Of a stretch of 64,000 nucleotides of DNA, positions 11,715 through 24,081 are shown piece by piece (position 1 is the first letter of the stretch; every line of letters begins with the position of its first letter). The notes beneath the pieces were generated by a model, which was given only the letters and a program-made list of their open reading frames with translations, was not told the DNA's origin and made no database searches. This DNA comes from Bugulina stolonifera (Eukaryota > Bryozoa > Gymnolaemata > Cheilostomatida > Bugulidae): NCBI GenBank assembly GCA_935421135.1, contig OW285187.1, positions 23,498,429 through 23,562,428 on the forward strand, given 5' to 3'. Made by a program: the position numbers and the translations under genes.

Positions 11715-12984
11715 ACAAATATGATTGCTGTTGAATCATATTTAACTTACCATCTCTGAAGATGATCAAACACATGCTATTCTAGTGCACACATCACTAA
11801 CTCGGCCTACTAGTAACCAACTAACCGGTTGGCAATGCACCAGCAGCTACAAGAGTACATACATGTAATAGAGACATTGAAGGCAATAAACTATCGGTTG
11901 TACTACATTACGGGGCCGGGGTGACTCAAATTTGATCAAAATTTAATGAAAATAATTTATTTTAATTAAATTCAATAAATAGAAGTGTATTTATTATATT
12001 TAAACTCACCTAGTCATCAAACAGACAAAAGTGATTGCTTCACCGAAACTGGTAGGAATATTGGACTAGTCGACCGCTGTTGATCGTTATTAGAGAAATA
12101 CCGGCCGCAAGAATCTTGGCCTACAAAGTACTGGCCACCAGTTAATTTCCCTACTGGTTTCTTCATTGAGATTGTGTAGACAACTTCATAGTATCATCAC
12201 TTATTGTAATCTAGCACTGTATTGTATAAATATAACATGGATTTCCAAACACCCAATGCTGACCTGTGCACATCAATATGAGATCATACAGTACAACTGG
12301 GAGGTGATTACCAACTTCGTACTCATTCAGTATATAGCTGGGTGGGGGGGGGGGGGGGGGGGAGGAGATGCTTAGAACTATGGATTGATTAGAGGGAAAA
12401 TAAACACATCAGGAGCATCCTAGTCAGAACAGGATTCAGACACAATCATGTATCAATACCTGCATTATCATACTTCCTGTGTTGGCAATTCTGATCCATT
12501 AATAATCAAATTTATTAGGCTAATACAACACAAAATAATACAGGTAGACTTTATATGCACTACAACAGATTTATTAGTATTCTAAAAACATTATTAATTC
12601 AACTCTGAACAAATGTTTAGATTTATTTCTCATGTTTAAACATTATATAATAATATTAGTCCATATAATCGTAATGTACATAAAGTCTGTACTGATTTCC
12701 TGTTCTTGGTTAAATGTTTAATTCCACTAACAACATGCATAGGATGTGCAATGAATGAAGTCGTAAGCTACAAATAGTTAAAACTTGCACATCTAGTATA
12801 CCAATAATACAAATGAACTGCACATGGAAAACAGTATTTATATACATAAAATAATATGCAAAACAGAACAGCTAGATCTCAGATGAACAACAAGTAATAA
12901 TACATGCATTATATTATATATAAAGAAGAGCAAAGTGTTAAGCTGCTACAGCATGACCACTTTGCAACTCTCAAAAATTAAGCT

Positions 12985-13220
12985 TCAACAACCGCATGTA
13001 TAGTGGAAATCAACCCATACAGCGTGGTGAAACTGTCCAGCAGTGTGTGTAGGCTGATTGTCACTATACATGTATTTTTTATGTTGCTGAGGTGGCCGTG
13101 ATGGTAGCAGTCTCTTCACATGCTTGCCAGAGTGCTGGAGGTTGGTGGTAATAGGGCATCTTCTTCTCGATGCTGATTTCCTGGGTCGTCGTACCAGTTC
13201 AGCCATAACTGTAATAACAT
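12985..13220 (-). pseudogene. Possible terminal exon inside the MULE-like element
   Basis: On the minus strand a frame begins after an acceptor-like TTACAG, reads MAELVRRPRKSASRRRCP and then a GKHVKRLLPSRPPQQHKKY segment, and ends HYTCGC. It is basic, with three Cys near the ends. It could be the C-terminal piece of the element's own protein. I do not recognise it. Confidence 0.25.
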
Positions 13221-13308
13221 TAATATCATCAGATCGCATTGGACCTACATGCATGTGTAAAAAGGCAGGATTTCATAATGCTATTATAGGTAAGTAGAAT
13301 TTGTGAAT

Positions 13309-13850
13309 GTTCGAAAAAGACAGCTCGAAACAGGAAGTTTCGAACCTGGATTTTTGAAAAACTGCTAGTTCGAAACTCTACACCCCAATCCCCAACTCTC
13401 AGACTTCAATAAATTTGGAACAGTTCGAAACCGAACAGTTCAACACTGGACAGTTCGAAACCCCTAACCCCAACCCCCAGATTTCAACCAATTTTTAATA
13501 TTATTTTTTTATTTAAACAAATAAATAAATTAATTTATCTGTGAGTTGTGTTCTTCTAAATGTAATCTACACAGTTTAGAACTGTCCGGTTTTGAACTGT
13601 CCGGTTGTGAAACGTCCTGTTTCGATTTGTCTTTTTCGAGATGTCCTTTACCGATTTCAACTAATTTTTATTTTTAATAGTAATTTTTTGTTCTACTACT
13701 AGCAACTTGTAGAACACTAAATAATTAATTCTTTGTGAGTTATGTTCTTCTAACTATAAACTACACAGTTTTGAATTGGTTGTATACCAAACGTCCGGTT
13801 TACAAATGTCCTATTTCAAACTGTATTTTCCAAAATGTCCCTTTACCAGG
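13309..13850. repeat. Two overlapping TTCGAA-family MITE copies (3 and 4)
   Basis: The first copy runs to about 13650 (ends CTTTTTCGAGATGTCC then TTTACC). A second right half follows to 13850, with GTGAGTTATGTTCTTCTAAC and the end AAAATGTCCCTTTACC. This second end defines the terminal consensus GGTAAAGGGACATTT. Confidence 0.65.
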
Positions 13851-14854
13851 TGAGTATGACTAAAGTATATAAGTCATATTTCAGCTGATGAATGCATTGG
13901 AGCTTTTCTTTGATTTTAATTATTTTATTTTGATTTTGTCATTTTAACTATTTTAAATACTAATTCTAAAAAATAATTAAGCCACTTGCAATAATTATAT
14001 ATTATTTTTTTTTATTCAAATAATATTATCTCTAATGATGTAAATAGTAATTTAATATTAAATATAACAATCCAATGAATGAGAATGCTTTATGTTTTGT
14101 TACTTACTCACTGGGCAAGATCATTCAGCAGGCAACAGCTCTGTTACCAAAGATGCTAAACCTTTACTCTCTATTCATATATAGATGGAAACTTCACTAA
14201 CCAGTGCTGCAGTCCATAATGAATATGATACAATATCAATACAGTAGAAATATTCAAAAAGTACATTGTAGAATGAGAATATTTCAGCAAGAACTCGGTT
14301 GAGACAGGAAGTAGAGACTGTTGTCATAGGCAACAAAAGCATTCGGGAAACGTTAAAAATAGTTTGCACAAAGGCGTCGGGCTAACGGCTGGCGAGACTG
14401 TTGAGGTCTACTTAACTTGATTATCTTGTCTACGAACAATTTTTATTTGGCCGGTTTGTCTTCAGGAATGCCGTTCGTTCAGTGAGTCACTGACTAGGTG
14501 AGTTAAAATTAAATAAATAAGTTACTATTGACTCATTTTAATTTAAATAAATTATTTTTATTAAAATTCAATCAAATTTGATTCACCCCGGCACCGGACC
14601 CCGGCAAACCCCGGCCCCGTAATGTAGTACAACCGATAAACTATGACTGTATGCCAAGCACAGAGCAGATATTATCCAGAAAATTCTACTGAATAACGAC
14701 TACACTCAAGATATTATACAATCATGTACCTACATCACTGATATTGTGTGTATAATATTTCTAATGCTAATTCATTGTACAATGAACCTATATTGCCAGA
14801 AAGGATGGATGTGTTATTTTTACAAAGCTTTGCACCTACATGTACATGTGTCAT

Positions 14855-14957
14855 ATCATTTTGGTTGTAATATCAATATGCTACAACATGTACATGTACA
14901 TGTAGGCCTACATGTCATGTACATGTAGTAGCATATATTACAACCAAAATTATATGA
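14855..14957. repeat. 103-bp palindrome with CATGTA core
   Basis: Arms TTTTGGTTGTAATAT and ATATTACAACCAAAA flank GCTAC-ACATGTACATG-TAGGCCTA... and the complement. The same hairpin recurs at 16797-16892 and, shortened, near 17300-17345. Confidence 0.7.
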
Positions 14958-15349
14958 CAAATATGATTGCTGTTGAATCATATTTAACCTACTATCTCTG
15001 AAGATCAAACACATGCTATTCTAGTGCACACATGACTAACTAACTATGCCTACTAGTAACCAACTAACCTGTTGGCAATGCGCCAGCAGCTACAAGAGTA
15101 CATACTAGAGACATCGAAGGCAATGAACTATGACTGCATGCCATGAGCAGATGTTATCCAGAAAATTCTACTGAATAACGACTACACTCAAGAAATTATA
15201 CAGTCATTTACCTACATCACTGATATTGTGTGTATAATATTTCTAATGCTAATTCATTGTAGGCCCACAATGAACCTGTATTGCCAGAAAGGATGGGTGT
15301 GTTATTTCTACAAAGCTTTGCACCTACATGTACATGTGTCATATCATTT

Positions 15350-16796
15350 CAGGGGCGTAACTTTTGAAAAAATTTTGGGGTGGCTAGAAGTCGGGTGTTT
15401 ATGCAGGCCATCGGCCTGCCCGAGCGCGGAGCGCGAGAGCGGGGTGGGTGCGGGAGGGGCGCAGCGCCCTCCCGCAAGGGGGGTCCGGGGGTCTCCCCCG
15501 GAAAAAAATTAGAAAATTACTACCTAGATATGCAATTTCGGGACGTTTAAGGTGTAAAATTACTGCTCAAAATAATTGGATATTAGATATGTATAGTCAA
15601 GTAAATCAAAGTAGCACAAGACAGCTGGAATTTTTCACGCTGTGATACATTAAACTGAGCTTTTCATAAACAGGTATAGAATAAGTTTGAGCGCCGAAAA
15701 CATATAGGCTAAATTGGTTCTCTAAATAATTATTCCTCACTACTAAAGCTTCACTAGAAATTAGACCTATATTATCTCAACTAGGCCACCTTAAGCACAC
15801 TAGATCTAACATTACTAGTACTGACTAGTCTACTTAAACTACTGACCAGGATACTTTACTATCATGATACAAAATAAAAATACAGAAACAAAAAAAAATA
15901 AACGGATAAGTCTGCTAACACTAGCACCAAAAGATTTTGCGTTTTCATTCTCCAGAAAAAATATTTTTTCCTACACTAACACTGACAAGAATAAGAATAG
16001 AATCAATTAATTAAATAATACAATATAATAAAATATATTATAATTATTATTATGATTTATTATTATAATAATAATTATTGGTGGCTACATGAGTGGGGTT
16101 TTGATATTATTAAAAATAAATATTAATAAAATATAATAATAATAAATTAATATTTATATAATAATTATATAAATATTTATTAATAAAATATTAATTTATT
16201 ATTATTATATTTTATTAATATCGATTTTTAATAATATCAAAACCCCACTCATGTAGCCACCAAATCCAGCAACAAGTTTTGCTCACATACATGCTAACAA
16301 TCTACTTGGAAGCCTATACAATGTTCATCTTTTTGTTGGAGGACGGAGGTTGTAAAGAAGCAGTTATAACTTAAAAAGTAGCAACAAGTTATTTGGTCTG
16401 TACGGAAAATTCCAAGTTATGTAGCTTGAGATTAAAGTAATTCATGGAGCCGGTTTGGCTTTATATTCAATATAATCTACATATTATGCAACTGCAATTA
16501 TAAGTAGCTACAAACCTTGGGCTAATCACCCTGATTGTAAATAATGATTGGCTATTTCTAGTAATCCGATAATTTGATTGGTTTGTGGAAAAATAGCGTG
16601 TCGCATAAACTATATTCTATACTACATCCTTAGAAATACGTAGTAAGGAAAACTTTACCGCGGCCATAGGAGAAGATAACTCTATGGCCGCCGTAGAATT
16701 GATACCCCTGAATTCAAAAACACCATTTTTGGGCCACTTTATTTTGAAATTTAGGGGCGGCCATGCCGCTCTGCCGCCCCTAAAGTTACGGCCCTG
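15350..16796. mobile_element. 1.45-kb CAGGG-ended transposon with GC-rich subterminal block
   Basis: Left end CAGGGGCGTAACTTT; the complement of the right end is CAGGGCCGTAACTTT. CATTT is repeated at 15345-15349 and 16797-16801. Unit 1 of the tandem repeat shows the uninterrupted site. Subterminal GC-rich block at 15405-15510 with GGGGGTCTCCCCC hairpins. The CAGGG ends suggest hAT, but only 5 bp of TSD are seen. No transposase. Confidence 0.72.
16078..16263. repeat. 186-bp near-perfect palindrome
   Basis: TTGGTGGCTACATGAGTGGG at the left is complemented exactly at the right (CCCACTCATGTAGCCACCAA). Between them the arms are AT-rich and pair almost completely (AATATTATTAATAAA-type). This is a foldback MITE or a cruciform-forming sequence inside the CAGGG element. 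Confidence 0.85.
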
Positions 16797-17342
16797 CATT
16801 TTGGTTGTAATATCAATATGCTACTACATGTACATGTCATGTTATGTACATGTCATGTACATGTAGTAGCATATATTACAACCAAAATGATATGACAAAT
16901 ATGATTGCTGTTGAATCATATTAACTTACTATCTCGAAGATGATCAAACACATGCTATTCTAGTGCACACATGAGTGACATGACTAACTAACTATGCCTA
17001 CTAGTAACCAACTAACCTGTTGGCAATGCGCCAGCAGCTACAAGAGTACATACTAGAGACATCGAAGGCAATGAACTATGACTGCATGCCATGAGCAGAT
17101 GTTATCCAGAAAATTCTACTGAATAACGACTAATTAGGTGCAGTAGTGGAGAAATTATACAGTCATTTACCTACATCACTGATATTGTGTGTATAATATT
17201 TCTAATGCTAATTCATTGTAGGCCTACAATGAACCTGTATTGCCAGAAAGGATGGGTGTGTTATTTTTACAAAGCTATGTACCTACATGTACATATGTCG
17301 TATAATTTTGGTTGTAATATGCTACTACTGTACATGTACATG

Positions 17343-18802
17343 GTAGTATATCTGCGAGCTCAGGGCTGAGTAACTACCTCTTTGAGACACAAATAATTAA
17401 TTTGATTATGGTAAGATAGTGCAACTTTGTTTAGACATACCTAGATCTCTTCTAGCTTCCAGCGCCACCCTTCTTGAGAAACTTGTTCAACGTTTAGGGA
17501 GTCTAGGAACATGAATAAATGAGTAATGAACGACAAGCAGATAGAGCATTCCAGTCCATTGCTGTACAAATGAAGAACCACCTATGGTAATGGAACGGGT
17601 TCAAAGTTAGTGCAAAGTAGGCCTATAGCACATTCGAAACGTCCCGTTTTGAACTGTCTTTTTTGAACAGTCGAGTCGCAAATTCCTAAGGACCATATTG
17701 GAAGCTAAATTATCTAGTAGTAGTAGTAGTAATACAAATTGTGAAGTTTAGTTGCTAAATGAGTACAGAAAAGAAATGGTCACAAGTTGGTCAATGCAAG
17801 AGAAGTCAGCGCATTTACATGTATATTTACCTACCCAGGACGGAGTGGGCCACTTGTTTTTAGAAACAAGTTGGTTAAGTAGTACAAAACTGGTCAGGTT
17901 TACTGTATGTCCACAAAAAGGGTAAAGTCAATGCTATCAATTACCTAAGCACGACATGGGAGTACATCTGCGAGCTCAGGGCTGAGTAACTACTCCTTTG
18001 AGAAACAAATAATTTGACAGACAGTGCAAGTTTGCTTAGACATACCTTAATACCTAGAACTGTTCTAGCTTCCGGTGCCACCCTTCTTGAGAAACTTGTT
18101 CAAAGTTTCTAGTCTGTTACAATAAGAGACAATTCAACAGTTTAGGAGTCTAGAAACACGAATGGATGAGTAATGAATGACAAGCAGGTAGAGCATTCCA
18201 GTCCATTTGCAGACATGTGCCAAGCAGACAAATACTCAAGTCAAGAGTCAAGTAAGAGTATATATTCCCAATTGATAAAAAGTAATTTAGAGTCAACTCA
18301 TCGGATGAAGCAAGTAAAAAGTAGAGTAAGAGTAAATAAACAGCCATTTTGAAAAGTAAAGTAAGAGTCAAGCAACTAGTGCCAAAATGCTAGAGTCAGA
18401 GTAGAGTCAAAAGTACAGCGGTAAGTCAAAGAGAATACCAATGGGAACTTTGTAGAACACAAATTTCTGATGTATACAAGTGTGACAACACACAATAGGT
18501 AATACTTAGTGTTAGATCCGATTTTCTGTCAGTTAAAGTAGTTCTGAGTAAGAAAGGCTATTTCAAGTTTGCACTTATTATAATGGTAGGTCTGTTTATC
18601 TATAAGCCTCTCAGCTTCTCTGTGGTGAACAAGACTTATTACATAATTACACCAAACCAATAGAATTATCATTGATAGCTGAGAGTCGAGTAAAATGACT
18701 CGAGTGCCCATGTCTGTCCATTTGCTGCACAAACGAAGAACCATCTATGGTAATGGAGCGAGTTCAAAGTTGGTACAAAATAGGCCTATAGCATATTCAC
18801 TT
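17343..18802 (+). repeat. Direct duplication of a segment of about 300-340 bp
   Basis: Copy 1 17343-17632; copy 2 17959-18209 plus 18725-18802. Shared: CTGCGAGCTCAGGGCTGAGT, CACCCTTCTTGAGAAACTTG and GGTTCAAAGTTAG/GGTACAAAATAGGCCTATAGC. Copy 2 is split by a hAT MITE. A fragment of the TTCGAA MITE (17633-17675) adjoins copy 1. Confidence 0.75.
18210..18716. mobile_element. 507-bp hAT MITE with perfect 8-bp TSD
   Basis: Left end CAGACATGTGCC; the complement of the right end is CAGACATGGGCACTCG. TSD TCCATTTG at 18202-18209 and 18717-18724. The empty-site paralogue is in copy 1 near 17555. The interior is rich in AGAGTCAAGTAAGAGT-type repeats. Confidence 0.82.
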
Positions 18803-20098
18803 TCGAAATTATATTGCACTGTGGAATTGAAATGAAAGTATCTGTTCTCTGTTGTAATATAAGAGTTGATCAATTTACTTAGGCCTACTCGATGTGGACA
18901 AAAAGTCATGGTCACTAATCATTGAAAGTAAGGACTAGCCTATTTGATATATCAGTTATAAGTCGACTAGACTACTGTTTCCAAAAAACAAATGAGTTGA
19001 AGTCAGCAATGTTATGTAACCCCAACTTAGGAACCAAGTGAAATGCTATCTTGGTATTTACATGTAAATAAAAATAGAATATCTTCCATAAAATACATGT
19101 ACACACTGACCAACTAGGAGCATGAGTCCACAAATGCAATTCAAAAGAAACTATTGCTAGCTGGATGCATGTCACACACGACACTTTGTGGAAGCTGGAC
19201 TCATTTATTTGCTACAGTAACAGTGAGCTGTGCCAGCCAATAAATATTAAATAGCCTATTTGTCTTAGCTTAAGCCCAAGCAGTGTTTAAATTTCAAGGA
19301 AGTTGTCATCTTTTATGTCCCAAACTTTTTTAGTAAACTTGATTCACAATCACAATGCAATAAAATACCATATCATATATGTAGATAGAAAGTCAGGATC
19401 CATTTCATCAATCTAATGAAATTAGGGAGTTTATCTAAAGCTAAATGATAAAAACACAATACATCCTGGATCCTACTATTTAAAGGGGAAAATCACAAAT
19501 TTTGAAGTGATTCTAAAGTGATAGTTCGAAATCTGGCGGTTCCAGACGTCATTTCCACAATTACCCAAATCCGCGTTTTTATCCAAAAAATCGGTTTATC
19601 TGATTGGTCATGGGCGCATCCTTGTTGGTAGTCTAAGATCTGCATACTTACACCGATATGCGAGGTGATTAATACATGCCCCGTTAAATCCACTATATTG
19701 CTATAGCCGTGCTGCTTCCGGTAAGTTTGCGCATTCACAGTTTACTGGTTTGCGACAGCCACTTGTGTTTTTTAGTAATTTCCAAAGTTTTCTGCTACTT
19801 ACACTTGCTTGTTTTTTATACTGACTAATATAGCTCACGGCATATTCTACAATGCATATTTATCCGTTGGTAAGAAATCAAATCAAGTTATAATAGTACT
19901 TGTTCATTCTTTTCTAATCCTACTAGATTATTTCCCACCGACTCTGACTGACAGTCACAGTCACTGCAGTTTCACTGAACTATAAAAAACGCTAGTTTCA
20001 ATTTGTTTAAAATAATTATTTATTATCAATTATGTTTGTTTTTATTTACTTATGCACGTAATTAATTAATAACTGTTCTACCATGGGTTTCACTGGTA
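18803..20098. other. No gene recognised
   Basis: AT-rich sequence with scattered short frames on both strands and no splice-supported or family-like protein. Confidence 0.4.
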
Positions 20099-20245
20099 GT
20101 TCAGCGGAGCTAGCAGTGACTCTCAGTCAGATTCGGAGCTAGTAGTGACTCTCAGTCAGATTCGGAGCTTGCAGTGACTCTCAGTCAGATACGGAGCTAG
20201 CAGTGACTCTCAGTCAGATTCAGCTAGCAGTGACTCTCAGTAAGT
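20099..20245 (+). repeat. 29-bp minisatellite, about five copies
   Basis: Tandem unit CGGAGCTAGCAGTGACTCTC followed by AGTCAGATT, about five copies with few changes. A 29-bp period is not a multiple of three, so coding is unlikely. Confidence 0.85.
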
Positions 20246-20504
20246 TTCTGTGGGAAATATAACATGAACTCAAGCTGCAATAAAATCACTTTTATTTCTT
20301 TGGCATCATATTGATGTTGACTAGACACAAGACAAATGAATCACCGGTTACTGCTTACTTGCCGCTGTAAATTAATGATTAAAAGGCAAACAATCAATTG
20401 AAGGCAATGCAAATCAATATAATAATATATCATTCATTTTATTTAGTGCGTTGCTTTTACCAAAACAGGCTAAATATAAATGATGAAAGCTGTTAGTTGG
20501 AAAT

Positions 20505-20700
20505 GGTAAAGCAACATTTCCAAAAAAGACAGTTCCAGCAGGACGTTTCTCAACTGTGTAGATTACATTTATTAGAATACAACTCACCGATAATTAAGTT
20601 TAATTAAATAAAAAAATTAATATTAAAAAGGAAAATTTATGGGTGGGGTTAGGGGTTCAAACTGTCACGGAGAGGTTTAGTTTGGAACTGTCTTTTTCCC
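20505..20700. repeat. TTCGAA-family MITE, copy 5
   Basis: Start GGTAAAGCAACATTTCC, then GACAGTTCCAGCAGGACG, CTGTGTAGATTACATTTATT, core GGGTTAGGGGTT, and end GGAACTGTCTTTTTCCC. Confidence 0.6.
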
Positions 20701-20876
20701 ATTGTATTGGATTGCAGTACATCACTTGACCTCCATACTTTCCTGGTGTTCTATTTCTTTTTTTACTGCCTATTTTAATTTTATTTTAGTCTTGCTAATT
20801 TTCATTTCATGGCGTGCATTCAGATAAATAAAATTAAAATAAGCAGTAAGTAAGCCCAATGACTGAAAGAAAAAAA

Positions 20877-20963
20877 CAGAGATGCCAGACTCAGTTAATT
20901 CAAGCAACATTTTATGGCCTATTAAAAGACTCGTTTCCAAAATAAAACTCGCAAACATCTCTG
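20877..20963. mobile_element. 87-bp CAGAGATG-family hAT MITE with 8-bp TSD
   Basis: CAGAGATGCCAGACTC at the left and AAACATCTCTG at the right, flanked by GAAAAAAA on both sides. Its sequence matches the ends of the larger copies at 24.8-27.3 kb. Confidence 0.7.
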
Positions 20964-20971
20964 GAAAAAAA

Positions 20972-23091
20972 CTAGTATCCTATGTATGTTTGTGCAATAT
21001 TATGAATCTGTTCCACAATGCTGACCATTAAGAAATTTACTTTAGCCTCAGTGACTGTGACAAACCCTATTGATACTCTTAACTATTCTCTATAATGGCA
21101 TAGGCCTATGTGACTAAGAATATTGGGCCTACACTGTGGTGACTTGGTGACTACTATATCTAACTACTACTATTACTATTGATAATTCAACTTCTGTTGA
21201 TTCTATTGATACTGTAGCTACTACTGGACCCTCTGGTACTACTGCGACAACTTACCACTTTTCTACGACTAACTATTATTGTAACCAACTACTACTATTA
21301 CTACTACTGATTTTAACTACTTGCATGATTACTACTAATGCAACCATAACTAACTACTGAAATCACCATATTACTGCTACTACACTGCTATCACTCTAAC
21401 TTACTGCTAACTACTACTATAAGTAACTACTCCTACTGCTAATACGAACTACAGCTAACACCACAAATGGTTCTTTTATTTTGCTAGTAAACTGCTGCTG
21501 CGACGACTAATACTGACGATAGTGGGCATACTATCAATGTTGAGCTGATACTAACACATACAGCTTGTTGACTTGTGTTGTAGGATGTTGCAGTGCCTGC
21601 TGCAGTTGGCCCACCAGATGCTGATATGCTCTCTTACTTTATTCTATGAGTTTGTAGTACTGAAGCACTAATGAGTTTTACCATGCACTAGCCGTTGCTT
21701 TCAAGAAAATGCAGTTTCATATCCATATAGCTCTTCAGGTAGGTAGTTGTATGAATAACTACTCGGAATCCTGTATCTTAAACATTGATGCTTTATCGGC
21801 AAAGAAGATTTAGAATCTGATACTCCTTCAGAGTCTAATAATTTTGAATTTGGTTATTATAGTAATTACACTTACATGAATTGTTCATTTTTACACATAA
21901 AGAGTGTGTGTAGGCAGATCTATGTGCAAATGAAAGTAATTCACGAGACAGTCATTCCTTGGTTGAAGATAGATTCTGGTAAGATGTTCCAGACAAAATG
22001 TTATAGCCTTGGAATATCGCAAGAGACACCGATGGAGGGTAAACTATCCAGTTCAACAGGAACAACTTTAGGAAGAAACCTCATTCATCATTGCAGTTGG
22101 TCTGGTATCCTTGCCGGCAGTCTCCTTGAGGTTAAATATTTGTCCATTGCTTTTGCATGTAGGTGCAGTAGTGGCGAAAGCTAGATAGACCTCCTTACTC
22201 CTTAGTTGGAGTTTTGGAGAAGGGGAATAAATCTAGAAAAAGCGATTTCTGTTTAAGTTTTACTGAAAAACAGAGGTTATCTCAAATTTCTCCACTTCTG
22301 CATCTAAACAATTATTGACCTCCATGGCCTGAATCTTGCAACCATTTGCTATCAGCCATTATGTTAGCTGTCAACATAATATGGTCAACAAGGACAGTCT
22401 ATAACTGTAGGGCTTGCCAGTGACCTCTACCTCACCAACTATGCAAGTGTTCGACTGTTGAAACCCAGGCAGTGAAGTTGAAGTTTGATCATAACACAGT
22501 CCACTCTGCACTCTGCTGGAACTTCCTCCACTTGTACACCTCTGCTCTGACTGCTCAATACTCTCTAGCACAATCTGTTGGCTATGTTATAAAACCATAG
22601 TAGCACATAAGTGCTACATGATGGTAATCATTAGTGCTTTGCCATAGATTCAGCAGTTAAAGCTATCATAGAATCCACAGGAGCCTAGCCACCTGCAGTA
22701 TAATATTTTAATGTGTACTTTTAATAATACTATTACCAATGTTTTTTCTGTTTTTTCATGGGTAGCAGAGTGTCAGAAATTATTTCCAATGATATTGTGT
22801 AAACCTTTTATACATGCATGTATATGTAGATGTAATAAAGAATTCGTGATTACATATAATGTTTATACAAATACAGTGTGTTGTGCAATATGGTACCTTC
22901 AGCATGTACATGCATGTTTATTTGTCACACATAAGTTTTATAATGATAAAATGTATATTATATTACTGATACATGTACAGGTATAAATGCATTTGCATTG
23001 TTGGCAGACGATGCTAAGGTCTATGTGATTGCACTGCACTGACAACTGCAGTCAAGAAATTGAAATGAAAGTAAGGAAAACAAATACATGT
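20972..23091. other. Non-coding stretch with degenerate ACT-triplet tract
   Basis: From about 21150 to 21470 the plus strand is a decayed (ACT)n tract with interspersed unique bases. From 21590 to 22570 there are a few open frames on both strands, including a minus-strand frame at 22571-22371 rich in Ser and Gln, but none matches a family I know. Confidence 0.4.
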
Positions 23092-23099
23092 ATAATTAG

Positions 23100-24073
23100 C
23101 AGGGGTGGGACTAGCGCGGTTGAAACGCTATTCGATTGTGCTAATCTCTTCTTTTGCAGCAGCGAACTGCTGTGACACGCTTCTTTCAATTTCTGTCAAT
23201 TTTTAATAGCGTTTCAACCAATACGCTTTTATTTTCAGCCCAACCTGCTATTAGCTAGTAGCTAGTAACGAGTGCCATTGCGGCTGCAGCCATTACTGGC
23301 CGTCTTAACTATTACACTTCGTGAAATTGCTAACTAACTCAATTTAATATCAGGATTATATGGGTGTTTAAAGCTTTTTGACTTCAAAAACATAGTCTAC
23401 ACAAAGAAGAAACATACAAATAATAGATTATAGTATGTGTGGAGAATACTTTTATATTAGAAGTCTAAAATACTACCAGTTTAACCACAAATATATAATA
23501 TTTTAGACATTGACAGAAAATCATGGGGAGATAAGTCTAAATTTTACTTTGTACATGTATTACTGCTCCAATAGTACATGTACAACTGTACAACACTAAT
23601 GCTTCTACAATTTCCACAGACAGACAATTTGAAGGTTATATATGTGATGCCTAATACACATGCATTTGACTTGGCTATATTACATTGAGTATGTTGCTGC
23701 TACCCTGATACCTTCTTATCACGTTATCAATGATGTTTCAAATTCATGACGAAGCCCTAGTGTGCATTGTAGAAAATAATATACATGTAAACACAATATG
23801 AACTCTGCAAAACAATGTAGCTGGAAGAGAAGTAAACAAGAAATAGCTGTGTTTGTGCTTTTTAATTTTCATGGAAATAAATGGGCACCTTTGAATTGCT
23901 CTCTCAAATCTGATTTGAGAGAAGACAACTTCTAATTAATAGCGATTCAGCGGATATAAAAGCTATTCTCTATATTTAAATTTCACTATCACATAGGCAG
24001 ATTCTCTATTCTTGTAGTGAATAGCTAATAGCACATATTTCTCTATTTTTAAAACTATCGACTCCCACCCCTG
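23100..24073. mobile_element. 974-bp hAT element with perfect 8-bp TSD
   Basis: Ends CAGGGGTGGGACTAG and complement CAGGGGTGGGAGTCG. ATAATTAG at 23092-23099 and 24074-24081. No transposase inside, so non-autonomous. Confidence 0.85.
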
Positions 24074-24081
24074 ATAATTAG

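Larger units (their letters stand above)
11895..14636. mobile_element. 2.74-kb element with 28-bp TIRs and 9-bp TSD (MULE-like)
   Basis: Ends are inverted repeats: the first 28 bp (CGGTTGTACTACATTACGGG then GCCGGGGT) are identical. After an indel of roughly 20 bp, homology continues through GACTCAAATTTGAT and the AT-rich subterminal part. ATAAACTAT is duplicated at 11886-11894 and 14637-14645. Units 2 and 3 of the tandem repeat show the empty site. Known: 9-bp TSDs are typical of Mutator-like elements. No transposase was recognised; it contains an 18-bp G-run (about 12343) and two TTCGAA MITEs. Confidence 0.8.
11715..17340 (+). repeat. Three tandem units of about 450 bp, two of them interrupted by transposons
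   Basis: Unit 1: 11715-11894 plus 14646-14956. Unit 2: 14957-15349 plus 16802-16892. Unit 3: 16893-17340. Each starts ACAAATATGATTGCTGTTGA, contains ACTAGTAACCAACTAACC and TTATCCAGAAAATTCTACTG, and ends in a palindrome (TTTTGGTTGTAATAT ... ATATTACAACCAAAA) with a CATGTACATG core. The repeated short open frames in the units are not convincing proteins. Confidence 0.8.

Noticed and set aside
11895..14636. Possible LTR retrotransposon because of near-identical ends
   Set aside because: The ends are inverted, not direct, and the TSD is 9 bp.
14746..17369. Repeated frames starting MCIIFLMLIHC in each tandem unit
   Set aside because: They recur only because the units are tandem copies. No splice sites, family match or selection signal is visible.
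22371..22571. Minus-strand Ser/Gln-rich open frame after an acceptor-like CCAACAG
   Set aside because: Only one plausible splice border and no recognisable family; not enough to call an exon.
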